DNA of 64,000 nucleotides from Gyrodactylus bullatarudis (Eukaryota; Platyhelminthes; Monogenea; Gyrodactylidea; Gyrodactylidae): the NCBI GenBank assembly GCA_012064415.1, contig SSNU01000321.1, positions 229,192-293,191 of the forward strand, in the 5' to 3' direction. The position numbers were made by a program, and so were the translations under genes. The notes under the pieces are model-generated. The model ran no database searches and was not told the origin of the DNA. It saw only the letters and a list, made by a program, of their open reading frames with translations. Positions 21,059 to 32,300 of the stretch are shown here, piece by piece. How positions within the stretch are numbered: position 1 is the stretch's first letter; each line of letters starts with the position of its first letter.

Positions 21059-23188
21059 TCATTTGATTGTAATATTCAGTTCTGAGAGTCTTTTGGTGAG
21101 GGAGAAATTCAAGTCCCTACTACCATCATCATAGGGAACTATGGACAGGATTGCCTGTATTTGGTCATATTCCAATGGGACTATGTAGTTGTTCTCTTCG
21201 TCAACTTTGGTCAAGATTAACGTCATATAGGCCAAGAGGGTTGTCTTTAAACGTTCTGGTACGACAATTGCCTGATAGGAGAGGAGTTGGATTAGACTCT
21301 GGATGCTGCCAATGTCATCTCGTGAATTTATATGACCCACCAGCCTTGAATGAGCCACAAAGAATGCACAAGTAGGCGTTAGTTCACTGGAATGTTTCTG
21401 AAAATATTTCAACAGACTTGTACTCATAATCTCGTACATTTCTGTTAGATTTTCCAGTTTTTCAGTTTGATCTATTTCATTCTGGAGAGTTTCAAGCAGG
21501 AAATTAGCTGTAAAATGAAGGGCTCTCTGGATTAACTTGTCCAGTAGACCGAAAGAGGAATGAGGGAGACTGAGTAGTTTACTAGTGACGAGGAGAACCC
21601 TCCTCAACATCTCTGAGTGATTTGCAACCTGTTCGTGGGTTGTGTGGGGAATTTGAATTAAATCATTCTTGACAATGAGTTCAATTTCACTTTGGAGATG
21701 ACGCTTACTCCTGATAAGGTTGACATAATTTGTCAGCCGATTAGACGTCAATTTGACTTTTTCCAAAATCTTTGATTGTCTCGCTTTGACCTGGTTAATG
21801 AGGGCAAGATCATGACGTTTCCTCTTGCTTATCGAGTCTAGATAGCCTAGGGAAATGGGATTGAGGGTGTAGTCACTGGTTGAGATGATGCTATCAACAA
21901 ATCCAATGATCATCAAGTCCAACATGTCAAAGAAACCGGTCTTGGAGTTTCTCTTCAGGATCCAAGACTTTTGACTCGTCAAAATGTGCAAAAAGTGAAC
22001 GGGAATCCACCAACAGTTAAACTGGCCACTGCAGAGGTTGAGAAAATCGGTCAAGTCCTTGTTCAAGATTGACTCGATTATTCTTTTTGTTAGGGGTATC
22101 TCGTCATCGCCACAACCCTGGTCTTGACTTGTTCTATTCCATTCCGATAATTCGTAGGCAATGTCCTTGGAGTGAATGAACCGGTTGCAAAAGAATAGCT
22201 TGCCAATAAAACGAATATACCAAAATGAAGAATCTCCCAACGTTTCCACAACCAGGGGATGATGCCAGATATAATCTGAGCCACTTAGAATAGATCCAAT
22301 TATACGAATGTAACACTCGTCAATATCTTCCTCAGAGTCAGCCGATTTCTTGACATCAAGTGAAAACTGGTTTTTGCATTCGTTCTGCCAAAAAGTCCAC
22401 TCTTGTTCAAGGTTTGAGTTAATTTCTCCATTTTCATTCATGTAATCAGGCATATTACCAAGGAAATGGCGCAAATTTCTGAATTCAGGATAATTAGATT
22501 TAGGATGCAATTCCAAAAGGGCAATAACATTGGTTATGTCATTGTGAATTAGCAGAGATAAAACTGAATCCCAGAGACGTTCAATATCAATTTCACTTCC
22601 ATTGTTATCTTGAAGAATTTCTTTAGCTCGAAGAATAATCAAGTTTGACTGTGAATTGACCCAATTCATCAAGGATTGGGATATATTTCCAGGATGTTCC
22701 TTGGCGATGAATATGATCTCAGCCAAATACCAAATCAATTCATAGAAAGAGAAAGTTTGACTAGTTGAAGTCAAGTATTTTATCTTTTCGATTTGTTCTT
22801 CACTTTGTTCATTCGGGTCCTTTGGAGTTTGAAGTTCAATAAAGCTGTCAATTTCATTAGAGCAAGCAATTAGTGCAATTCGATATCGTTTACTAAACTC
22901 TAGGGCTCTAGAAATACATTAGAAACTTTTGAATTACTCTAGTTCGTTCAAACTTGAGGGCAAAGAGGAAAAGATGGAAAAGCAACTTTTGAGGAATCTT
23001 ATGGTAAATTCTGAGTTGCAGAGAGTCGAACAACTTTTGATATCATAAATTACAGCGTCTTCTGGGTTGTAAGAAGATTTGGAATTTTTCTTTAGGCTTT
23101 TGAAAATGGAAATAACAGAAAAGTCTTTCCATTTGCAGCTTAGGTCGCTGAGGGGAAGAGCAATTTCCTCAGTTAAATCATCGTACAT
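21059..23188 (-). CDS. NUP85: Nucleoporin NUP85 (Y-complex), two exons
   Basis: Exon 1 (22938-23188) and exon 2 (21059-22907) are joined across a 30-nt GT-AG intron (22908-22937), giving 699 aa with phase kept (LNELEALEFSKRYR). The match to NUP85 rests on LLELHPKS, FRNLRHFLGNMPDYM, EWTFWQNEC, the Trp-rich NCWWIPVHFLHIL, and the helical C-terminal half with LEYDQIQAILSIVPYDD. NUP85 is an alpha-helical ancestral coatomer element that binds Seh1 in the Nup107-160 outer-ring complex. It is a scaffold protein, so the lack of FG repeats is normal. It is divergent from ESF1 by 90 bp and convergent with UFSP2. Confidence 0.86.
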
Positions 23189-23278
23189 TTTGGTTTAAAA
23201 ATTTTGTACACTCAAACGCACATCAAAATCACATTAGAATTGAAGTTTTGATTTAAATGAAAAATTTTACGAAAAAAT
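23189..23278. promoter_or_regulatory. 90-bp bidirectional promoter region (NUP85 / ESF1)
   Basis: This is the shortest divergent gap in the window. It must hold both promoters and 5' UTRs. No convincing TATA box or splice acceptor is visible. Confidence 0.45.
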
Positions 23279-25160
23279 ATGCCCTTGCCCGATTTAACAG
23301 ACTTGGCTAATAAGCCTAAGCTAGCTAGATCCCACAAAAATGATCGCTTAAAACATCTTCGGTCAGTTGAAGATTTATTCGGAAGTTCTAAGCCTAAAGC
23401 AGCACATAAAGATAAACGTGGTCGACCATGGGCACGTAATCCTAAGGAATTTGTTTCCAAAGATGATGAGGAAAACGAGGACGAAGAAGATTTCTCTAGT
23501 AACGATTCTGAATCAGAAAATGAAGCTTCCATGGACGAAGAGGAATATGAAGCTGATGAATTAGAGGATAAGGATTTTCTCACCCTTGTCAAAGATGCCC
23601 CAACTGTTGATGAGGCAACTAAGCGAATAGCAGTCTTGCATTTTGATTGGGATAATACTAAAGTCGAAGATATTTTTATTCTCCTCGATTCTTTTGTTCC
23701 TAAAGACGGAAAGCTAATTAAGGTGACAATTTTTCCATCGAATTTTGGTATAGAAAAAATTGAAGAGGAAAACACCAATGGCCCAAGTGAACTGAAAACA
23801 GCATCCGATGAAATAAAATCCAAGTTTAAAAACCATGAAGATCAAATTTATGATCTGGACGATAAGAAAAATTGGAGACATATTCCCAAAGAGTTAAAGT
23901 TGAAGATAAGAAATTATCAGTTGTCCAGGTTGAAATATTTCTATGCGATTGCTGAATTCGATAGTGCAGAAACAGCCAATAAAGTATACGAAAGTTGTGA
24001 TGGATTTGAATATCAAAATAGTGGAGTTTCTCTAGATCTACGATTTGTTCCTGATTCCGAAGTCTTTGAAGTAGATGAGAAATATGCAGGCATGGTTTCA
24101 GAATGCTCTAGCCTGAATAAAGCAAAATATTTGCCAAAAAGATTTGTTAATGACGCTCTTCATTCTACTAGGGTTGAGCTAACTTGGGATAAAACTCCCT
24201 CATACAGAACTCAGTGGATGAAATCTCAATTCTCTGAGGAAGCTGATCCAAAGAAAACTCTCGAGGAGGATAGGGAAGAGTTGGAACAGTACGTTGCATT
24301 TTCTAGCAGTGGAGCCAGTACATGTGCAAGCTCAGATGTTGATGAACCTGGTCCTGCTCCAACTGTTCCCAGAATTCGTAAACATCGTCCTCCCAAAGTA
24401 CCTATTGAAAAGGCAAGAGCTCTCCTCTTTGGATGTGAGTCTAAGAGTGAAAATGAAGAATCTGACCAAGAGTCTGAGGAAGAAGAAGAATATGATCTCG
24501 ACGATCAAGAAAAAGAGAGCGAAGAGGATGAAGAGTACGAAAAAATGGATGATACTCCGACGAATGATCCATTTGCTGTTTTTGACCAAGACTCACCTGT
24601 TGAATTTGCAGACCATGGATCAGATTCAGATGAAGAACGAGTTCCTGCAAAGAAGAAGCTCAAGAAGACGGACGAGGATGATGGCTCTTCAAAGAAGAAA
24701 AAAATTTCTAGAAGGAAAAAGATTGTAATTTCCCCTCAATTCTGTCTATATTTTTTTACAATTTTAAATTTTTCATACTTTCTAGAAAGAAAAACTCAAA
24801 AAATCTAAAGAAAGTCGAAAGAACAAATGCGAAAGAGAACGTGAATTGGTGAGTTATCTTTTCTTGAAGTAATCATGAAACCTGAGTAAACTAAATTACT
24901 TAGTTTATTAAATTTCAGTTTTATCTGGTCTAACATAACATTTTTTAACTAATAAGAAAATTTAAAAAAATTATCAGAATCTGAAACTTGTCTATTTTTA
25001 GTGGTTCAACACAGATGACCAGCAGAACTTGGTCCAAGACTCTCGTTTTGATGAGATGCTTACAAATCCAAACTTCAAAATTGAACAGACCCATCCCCAG
25101 TATGAAACAGCAAAAACATTCAATGAATTCATTAAAGTTAAAAAAGAAAAACTTAAATAA
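23279..25160 (+). CDS. ESF1: ESF1 nucleolar pre-rRNA processing protein, three exons
   Basis: Exons are 23279-24724, 24786-24848 and 25002-25160, with introns of 61 and 153 nt and all phases zero. The last two exons add KEKLKKSKESRKNKC... and WFNTDDQQNLVQDSRFDEML, restoring the ESF1 C-terminal motif seen in the family as F-N-T-E-D...D-P-R-F. The N-terminal part has RGRPWARNPKEF, then TKRIAVLHFDWDNTKVEDI starting the ESF1 RNA-binding region, and WRHIPKELKLKIRNYQLSRL. Long acidic and Lys-rich stretches follow. ESF1 is needed for 18S rRNA maturation. The stop codon overlaps an AATAAA (AAATAAATT), showing how compact the 3' end is. Speedy ends 85 bp beyond, in convergent orientation. Confidence 0.94.
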
Positions 25161-25245
25161 ATTCTATTTAAAACATGATTTTGATTGCGACTTTTTCCAT
25201 ACGCAGAAGAGACAATCTCTACAAAAGATGAAAAACGAATTCTTA

Positions 25246-25830
25246 TTACTTGTTCTTGTCGTAAAGGTTCTTTGAAGAGTTCTCATCACTTTGCAACTGC
25301 AAGGATCCCGTATGGTCTGGACTTCGGAATAATTTTATTTTTGTAAATTTGGCTATCAAATCTAGACATTCTTTTACGGTTTCCTTATTTACGAAAAGAT
25401 CATAGTTGAGACGTTCAACCATCTTCTCCTTCTTCAATATGAAAGATTCAATTTTCTTCTTCCACTTTTCATCCAATGCCCATTGAAATATTTCATACTT
25501 AATTTCATCTTCATCTTCTTCCATTTCATGAGCGATAAAAAGGAAAACGAAGAAATTTATCATTGAGTATTCGCAGCTGAGAAGGTTGGCACGAATAAAA
25601 TAGATGTAAGTAACGGCAATAAGGTGGTTGTCGATAATCAAATGACATTTGTCCATATTAATTAAATCATAAAACTTTTTATTTTGAAGCATATTTATAA
25701 AGGTTACAAACTTATCAGGCACCTGATCATTATTTTTGAGCCAAATCTGATTGGTCCTTAGAGATTTTGCGGTTCTGAATTTCATGATTTTAGGTGTTCT
25801 CAACTCAACGAGCCAAGAACACTCACTCAT
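25246..25830 (-). CDS. Speedy/RINGO family CDK activator
   Basis: A single exon of 194 aa. The RINGO core (about residues 50-165) is clear: FYDLINMDKCHLIIDNHLI, the YFIRANLL...EYSMINFF segment, the acidic signature AHEMEEDEDEIKYEIFQWAL, and WKKKIESFILKKEKM. These match S-x-Y-T-R-I-N-F-F-x-A-L-Y-L-A-x-x-M-E-E-D-E-E-E-x-K-Y-E-I-F-P-W-A-L in vertebrate SPDYA. Such proteins bind and activate CDK1/CDK2 without being cyclins, in meiosis and telomere attachment. The tail beyond residue 170 is short and unconserved. It is unusual to find this family in a highly reduced genome. It shares a 123-bp divergent gap with NOP14. Confidence 0.92.
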   Translation of the reverse strand: MSECSWLVELRTPKIMKFRTAKSLRTNQIWLKNNDQVPDKFVTFINMLQNKKFYDLINMDKCHLIIDNHLIAVTYIYFIRANLLSCEYSMINFFVFLFIAHEMEEDEDEIKYEIFQWALDEKWKKKIESFILKKEKMVERLNYDLFVNKETVKECLDLIAKFTKIKLFRSPDHTGSLQLQSDENSSKNLYDKNK

Positions 25831-25953
25831 GACAATTAGGAAATTGTTGACACACTTTCACGATAACAGATAACTAATTCAAATTGAGGTAAACAAAAAT
25901 TTTTCTGTTCAAAATAACTTAAATTGTTGGTATGGATGCCAATTTGAAAAGTC
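25831..25953. promoter_or_regulatory. 123-bp bidirectional promoter region (Speedy / NOP14)
   Basis: This lies between divergent starts. An out-of-frame ATG at 25932 precedes the NOP14 ATG and would give a short upstream ORF of about 20 codons. Confidence 0.45.
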
Positions 25954-28082
25954 ATGCTTATCCGAGCCAAGAAGAACCGTGCCTTTCACATCCAAAAATC
26001 CAAGACTAAAAAACGCGAGAGAAAGGTAGAAAAACAGCTGCTTAAGGATTCAAAGCGTGGTGGGATCATTGATAAGCGTAAAAGTGATAGAACTGTCAGA
26101 AATGATGATGAGGCTGATATTTTGCGAAGGAATATCTTGGAAAAGCTTGTAACTAATTTTTTATTGATGTTTAGAAAACACTCAACGAATTGAAAACTTT
26201 TGATCCTGATTCTTCTGAAAACATTGTCAAAGCATCAGAGTCAACTAATAAGTATGACATTGGATCTTTTGCAAATGACTTGGACGATGAAAATATAGAC
26301 TCAGACGTCGTCAATGCCTTATTCGATGAAAAACAAAAAGAAGGGGAGGACTTTAAAGATTTCCTTGCCAGGAAAATTGAAGAGACTCGAGTAGCTCGTC
26401 AAATGAAAGTGGAGTCAAATGAGCTTAACCGAGAAACTATGGAGCAGTTGAATGAAGAATGGTCTCAAAATATTCGTTTCATCCTCGACAAGGTCAAATT
26501 CTCTACCAAAAAAGCTCTTCCAGGCTCCGAGGATAAGAGAAAATTAGTGAATAGTTTGTTGGAAAGCCTTAAAACCTCAAACACTGTCGTTCCAGCTTCT
26601 AAGGCAGCCCCTAAAACTGAAGAGAAAAAACAGGATATGCTCGTTAAGATTTTTAAGAAACCGTGAGTAATTTGGTATATTCAGTTATATATATTCTATC
26701 GGGTTTAATTTAGATCGATAGAACTATGGAACTCAGATGATGTAACTCTTGATCTAATTAAAATCTCTTTTAATCTTCTCACATTTTTCATCATTATTTT
26801 TAGTGTTGACCCAGACTTAGATGTCAAGAGCTTGTCGCCTTTGGCCCTATTGAGAATCATATCTGTTACACTAGACAATGAAGAATTCAGGAATCAAACC
26901 GTACTCTTTGTCAGCTCTCTCATCTCAAAATATCCCAACATCAAAGTTTGTAACTTTGAAAATATACAGAAAGATTCAATCTCTGATATTATTCGTGTTA
27001 ATCTATTTCTCCTCTATTTGACTGAGAAAATCTTGCAAGTTTCTCGGATCTCCAAAGTCTTTTACAATGAACTGGTCATCAATTCTTTCAGAAACTTTCA
27101 GACATTTCTCTCGGCTGTCAAGGAAGATCCAGTTCTTACAGATATAGATGAGAATATTCCCATCAAGAATGTATTCTCCTCCTCAGATTTCAGCCAGCCC
27201 AAAGTCATTGGACAAATCATTAACAAATATCTCGAATTATTCAATGACAACTTCTCTCACTCCGAATCAATCCATGAATCTTTGATTACATTTCAGATTT
27301 TTAGTCCTCTCTGTGAAATATTCGATAATCATTTAGCTAGAATTCCAGCAAAATCTCTTCCCCTCTTGAAATCCCTTAGGGAGCAGATTTTAGCCTTGGC
27401 TAAGAAACCGTTACCTCCTACAATTGTTCGTAGAAACGTTATTTCAAGTTTAATCAAGAATGAAGAAGGCTTCCGTAAAAAGGACGTCATCCAACTTGGT
27501 ATTGTACCTCAACTTGAACCTGTCTTTGAAGAAGTGTAAGTTTTATTAAAATTTACCACAATGGAGTAGTGCTTTCGTTGATCATTGATCAGCGACAATG
27601 AATGCTCCCAAATTAATTCAAACATCTATTACCCCTTCGAAATAGGTTTTGAAATATAACTTGTCAATACGGAGTAGTGCTTTCGTTGATCATTAATCAG
27701 CGACAATGAATGCTCCCAAATTGAATTCGGATCTATTCTTATTTTTATTCTCATGTAATGAATCCATACTAAAACCACTTTTAATTTTATTCTAGCCAAT
27801 ACGTTAAGGGAGCTAAACGTCCAGCCACAACCGATGTTAATGAATTGAATCGTAGGTTAAAGAAGGAGAAACGTGCTGCCATGAGAGATTTACGCAAAGA
27901 TGCTCAGACCATTGCTTCAGTTCAACTCAAAAAGATTCGAGATAAGTACGTCTCTTCTACTATTTCAATGAATCATCATTTTTTCAATCGATATTTCTTA
28001 CTCTTCCAGCGATGCAGAGCGCAAGCGTCTCACCCAAGGTATTATTTCATCAATGAGAAGTGTAGAGGATATGAAAAAATAA
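25954..28082 (+). CDS. NOP14: NOP14, small-subunit processome factor, five exons
   Basis: Exons are 25954-26148, 26175-26662, 26804-27535, 27796-27945 and 28010-28082. Introns are 26, 141, 260 and 64 nt, all GT-AG with matching phase, giving 545 aa. Evidence is N-terminal KRGGIIDKR (family: G-G-V-I-D-K-R-F-G-E), then a helical middle region, then the diagnostic C-terminus RLKKEKRAAMRDLRKDA followed by SVQLKKIRDNDAERKRLTQG. The family equivalent there is R-E-I-R-K-D-N-x-F-L-A...D-A-E-R-K-R. NOP14 works with EMG1 and UTP14-type factors in 40S precursor assembly in the nucleolus. It is much shorter than human NOP14 (about 857 aa), mostly through loss of N-terminal and acidic linker sequence. The third intron carries a tandem hairpin repeat. 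The stop codon lies within an AATAAATAAA tract, 19 bp from the QPCT stop. Confidence 0.9.
27561..27727. repeat. Two near-identical copies of a hairpin-forming unit in NOP14 intron 3
   Basis: Copy 1 (27561-27619) and copy 2 (27671-27727) share about 57 bases with very few differences; the centre differs by one base (CATTGATCA versus CATTAATCA). Each unit can fold: GGAG at the start pairs with CTCC near the end, and CGTTGATCA pairs with TGATCAGCG in the middle. A nucleolar-protein intron is a common home for snoRNAs, but I see no clean C/D or H/ACA boxes. This may be a structured intronic RNA, a pre-miRNA-like hairpin or a duplicated small palindrome. Confidence 0.75.
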
Positions 28083-28101
28083 ATAAATGTATTTTAACTT
28101 A

Positions 28102-29171
28102 TTAAACAATAATCTTGTGTATAAAAGTGGCAAAAATTCTCAATAAATCGAAGCTTTCGTCAAAATCTATGTTACTCTTGTTATCGTCAGGTTTGTGCCA
28201 TTGCATCGGAAAGGGTACGGGTATCAAATGAAGAATTGGCACATTTCTCTGGTAAAATGGAATATGATCGTCTTGTACCATACCAGGTGTCGTTATACCG
28301 AAATGTCTGGAATTGCTCTGGGAAAAGTCTGACCTGAGTCGGTTCATTTGAAGAGCAGCTGATTCTAGAAATACAATTTTAAGAAATTTTCAACAACAAA
28401 CCTATATCGACCAGGATGGAATAGTAACTGTTCGTCTTGTAGATCAAGAAATCTTTCAAGACTGTTCCTCTGCCACCTAACAAGTCAAGAAGGATGAAGA
28501 GCTTGATACGTGAAAGTGCTGTACGCTCCACGCCATCTATCGTTGAGACTTGCTTCTCCAACTCTGAGGCAAGATGACGGGCCCCATAAATAGAGTCAGT
28601 ATCCGTCCAGTCTACAAAAGCTTCCTCTCCATCAAGGAAGAACAACTTGATTGCTTTTAGTCTCTAGAAAACTAGTAATTACCAAAGATTACCTCTTTAA
28701 TGCTTGGCAAGTATTTGGCAATTTGGAGAATCATAGCACAAGGCATAGCTGAATCGATTGAACCATAAAAGTTATTCATCATCTTGCTGTCATAGTGACA
28801 GGCTAGAACATAATACTCTTTTTCATCTTTTGCATCCAATGTACCAATAATGTTTGTGAAAGTTTTATCTCCGATTGGAGTAGAATCTGTGAATCGATCA
28901 TATTCAACACTCCATCCGGCTGATTCGAGGGTTTTGGAGATGTAATTTCCAACTTTTTCCAAGTTGACAGAGCCTACTGGCCTAATAAGGTTGATATTAT
29001 CAAAATCCTCTTCAAGTTCTTTTTTATCGAATTTATTAAATATATCCACGAGGATGCTTGTTGAGTTTATAGGCAAGTCTTTCTTAAAAAATGATGTCAA
29101 TCAATTGGACTCACTAAGCAAGCAAATAAACAAATGTTTAAGGTGAACAGAAAGCCTACTGACAAAATCAT
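28102..29171 (-). CDS. QPCT: Glutaminyl-peptide cyclotransferase (QPCT), secreted, four exons
   Basis: Exons are 29115-29171, 28693-29082, 28402-28663 and 28102-28364, with introns of only 32, 29 and 37 nt, giving 323 aa. Exon 1 is a signal peptide (MILSVGFLFTLNICLFACL), which fixes the start and fits the known secretory location. The zinc aminopeptidase-like fold shows the metal ligands Asp129 (GSIDSAMPCAM), Glu163 (LDGEEAF; Glu162 is the general base) and His270 (VQDDHIPF), plus VPILHLIPVPFP. The enzyme cyclises N-terminal Gln to pyroglutamate on neuropeptides and hormones, so it implies peptide signalling. Its stop lies 19 bp from the NOP14 stop on the other strand, so 3' UTRs must overlap. 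Confidence 0.95.
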
Positions 29172-29379
29172 TTTTCTGCTCAAGTTTAATTTTACGCAAA
29201 TTAGTTTCAAGAAAAACAATAGTACTATTATTTTTGAAAATCAATGTTTAAATGATACAAGAAATATATTTTGACTTCAATATATATACTATTAGTGTCT
29301 ATAATATCAACAGTAGGTTTTGTTATATTTGTATATTGATCAAACACCTATAAATAAGAATGAATTGACGTATCTTTTA

Positions 29380-32300
29380 TTACACACTTGTATGATTGAG
29401 CACTTGAAAACTAGAGAATTGTACTAAAGGATCATTTGATTTCTCAAATTCAAAATTATAATTTTCCACATCGGTACTATCTTCTATCCATGAGCTGTCT
29501 TTTTGAGAGACAACTGGCAGTTGATCTTTCAAATGACAGTTGCACAAGTTATCATCAACAAAACTTTCTATTGGATATGTTGAATCACTAGTAATCGATA
29601 TTCCATGCTCCATGAATTTGTCCAAATTTTCCGCAGCACTGTTATCTTGCCAAAATATTTCACAGATGCTCTTTTCCTTCTCATCCATATTATTATTATC
29701 ATTACTACTATTGTCAGCAATACTATTAGGCATTAATTGGACCTAAAAAGTGCAAAATTTAAACACCTTTTATTTTATTAGTTAAATTGAATGTCAAGGA
29801 TAAATACAAGATCAATCCCACGTTGAATCAGAGTGGGAAAAAATTTACTAACCATTTTCATCTTTTTCTCATCACATCGATCATTAAAATTCCTATCGAG
29901 GTTAGGATTTCTGCAAGAAAAATTACCCAATAAGCTTTTTCAATACATTCTGAAATTACTACTTTAATTACCTTGGGTTTCCATATTTTTCCTTGTCATT
30001 GATTGAATCTGAAATTAATAATCAATTTTTAAATCTGACTCAACAATATTTTTTTTAAAAATTATCAATTGACCAATCACAGGACAGGAAATCACTGTCT
30101 AATGTCTGAGATAACTAGTTTATTAGGAATATTATAATTATTTTCCATTCTCAAGACTGAGGAGTATAGTTATAAGAGAAAATGGATCCAATTGATAACT
30201 CACATTCTTCTGTGACCTTGTTTGAATTTTCCCGCGTGTTAAATTCATATTCTGTCGGCGGCAATTCAACCTTGGCCTGGGTCACAGACTTTTTAAATGC
30301 ATCGATTCGTTTTCTATGCAGCCAGGTCATGGCACCTGACGAAAGACCACAGATCCCACAAAAGGCAAAGAGACTTGCAATTATTATGTAATGATGGAGG
30401 TAGTCAACTGATTCTTTGACTGCCTTTGTCATCACTGTCGTTGCAGCTGTCGAGGTCCCAGAATAATGGGTGTGGGAATCTTTTTCAGTTGAATTTTGAT
30501 AATCTTCTAAACACAAAATTAATACCACATTAATCCATGTAACAGATAACCAACAGGGGGAAAAATGTTTACTCATGAGCAGTAAAGAATTTTTATTATA
30601 TAAATTCATGGTGTCCCTAAAGTAAAGTTTAGCCTTAAGATTAATTTTGCATAACTGTTTTTTCAATTAGATTTCAACTATCTGTGGAAAAAACCATCTC
30701 TTGAATCAATGGGTTAAGAAATTCTTGAAAGTTTAAAGAAAACTAACGAGTGTATCTCAAAAGTAGGACCCCTCTTTACTCGCGAACTTCCAATATTATA
30801 GTGGTAAAACGGGGAGAAGGTAGCTCAACCTGAAGAAGGAAACTCACGTCTATCACAAAAGGAGTCTTCGTCCTCTTTATCGGGACAATTCCAGTGCTTA
30901 TTGCAGAAAAGCATTTTTTCAATACAAAAGACCGGATGAGGTCCGTGAATAAGGAAACCTTCATTCTCTATTTCATTCTGAAGAACATACGACTCTGGCT
31001 TATCGACATGATGGTCTTCAACAACGCTGAGATCCTCAGTTGTTATTGGATTCGGATCTGTTTCATTGTTTGGCTTCATGCATACCATTTGGTCAACTTC
31101 ACATGGCTCTGAAGAAAAGGATTATTTCTCATACACCTTTCATATGAGCAACATGAAACTGATTTCATGAGATTAGAGTATTCTATTCATATTATAAGAG
31201 TCTTATTAATGGCCATGAATTAATTAAGGTATACTCAAAGTGTACTTGGTTGACATGAAGTTGGGAATCTATGATTTTTACAGAAATCTCGATTTTTCCA
31301 TCAAGAATTCGAATTTGTTAAAGAATTTTTGGAATCCTACTCATGTTGCCCAGTTTTACCAGTTTAAGAAAAAATATTCTGAAAAAATATTATTTTTATG
31401 AAAAATATGGCCATTTTCAAATTTCGATTTGGCACCAAAATTCCATTTTTTCGAACTTTGAGCTGAATTTTTTTGTTGATTTGAAAGTAGGAAAGTGATC
31501 AAAAATTGATTTTCAGGATCAAGATTAGATAATAAAGCTGAATAGCACTGTCAAATTATCGACAGTTTCCCCATTTTCAAGAGATTTTGAATTATCGAAA
31601 TTTCATTGATTTTCAAGTAGTGAAAATGATCAAAAAATAATGACCAAACGATAATGTGATTATGCATGAGATCAGATTCAGTTGAATTGATTTTCTTGTT
31701 TAATCTTGATCCTGAAAAAAACTCTTCCGATCATCCTTCCACATTCAAATCAACAAAAAATTTTGGCTCAAAGTTCGAAAAAATGGGATTCATAAAAATA
31801 ATTTTTTCTTCAAATGGTAAAAGTGGGCAACATGAGATGGATTCCAAAAATATCGATTTCTTGATGAAAAAATCGAGATTCCTGTAAAAATCATAGATTC
31901 TCAACTTCATATCAATTACATTTATACAAGTGTATAGAATCAGGAAACAAAAATGCTGATTGAAAGGTCTTACGACTGAATAGTTTGGTTGTAATGACTG
32001 TAAAATCGACCATGTCATCACTCCAATATGAGCCATAGTCGGTTCGATACTTGTATGGCCCGAGGACAATTCGAATAACAGCAAAGTCACCAGCATTAAT
32101 CACTTTTGGAGCTAATGTAGGCTCATTACAGGCTCTATTAAGGGGTTTCTTTTGGATTTCTTCATCAGCATGCAATGATTCTAGTGTCAGCCCAGAGTAT
32201 AACTCAATAAAATTAACTGTACAATCTGGATCTTGTATTTGAAATTTCGCATATTGTAATGTTACTAAAAACTAGAGTCAAAAAGAAAAATATCATTCTG

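Noticed and set aside
23212..23823. 203-codon minus-strand ORF opposite ESF1
   Set aside because: Ser-rich antisense of the acidic Asp/Glu/Ser codons of ESF1; ESF1 has clear family similarity and this has none.
31731..32096. 121-codon minus-strand ORF
   Set aside because: It spans the right arm of a foldback element and runs out of frame into a Neto exon; the CUB2 frame is the real one.
32262..32271. Neto CUB2 exon starting at TTTTTAG/TAAC
   Set aside because: That acceptor gives a stop codon or needs a non-GT donor; using the CTAG acceptor a few bases upstream gives canonical sites and an open frame.
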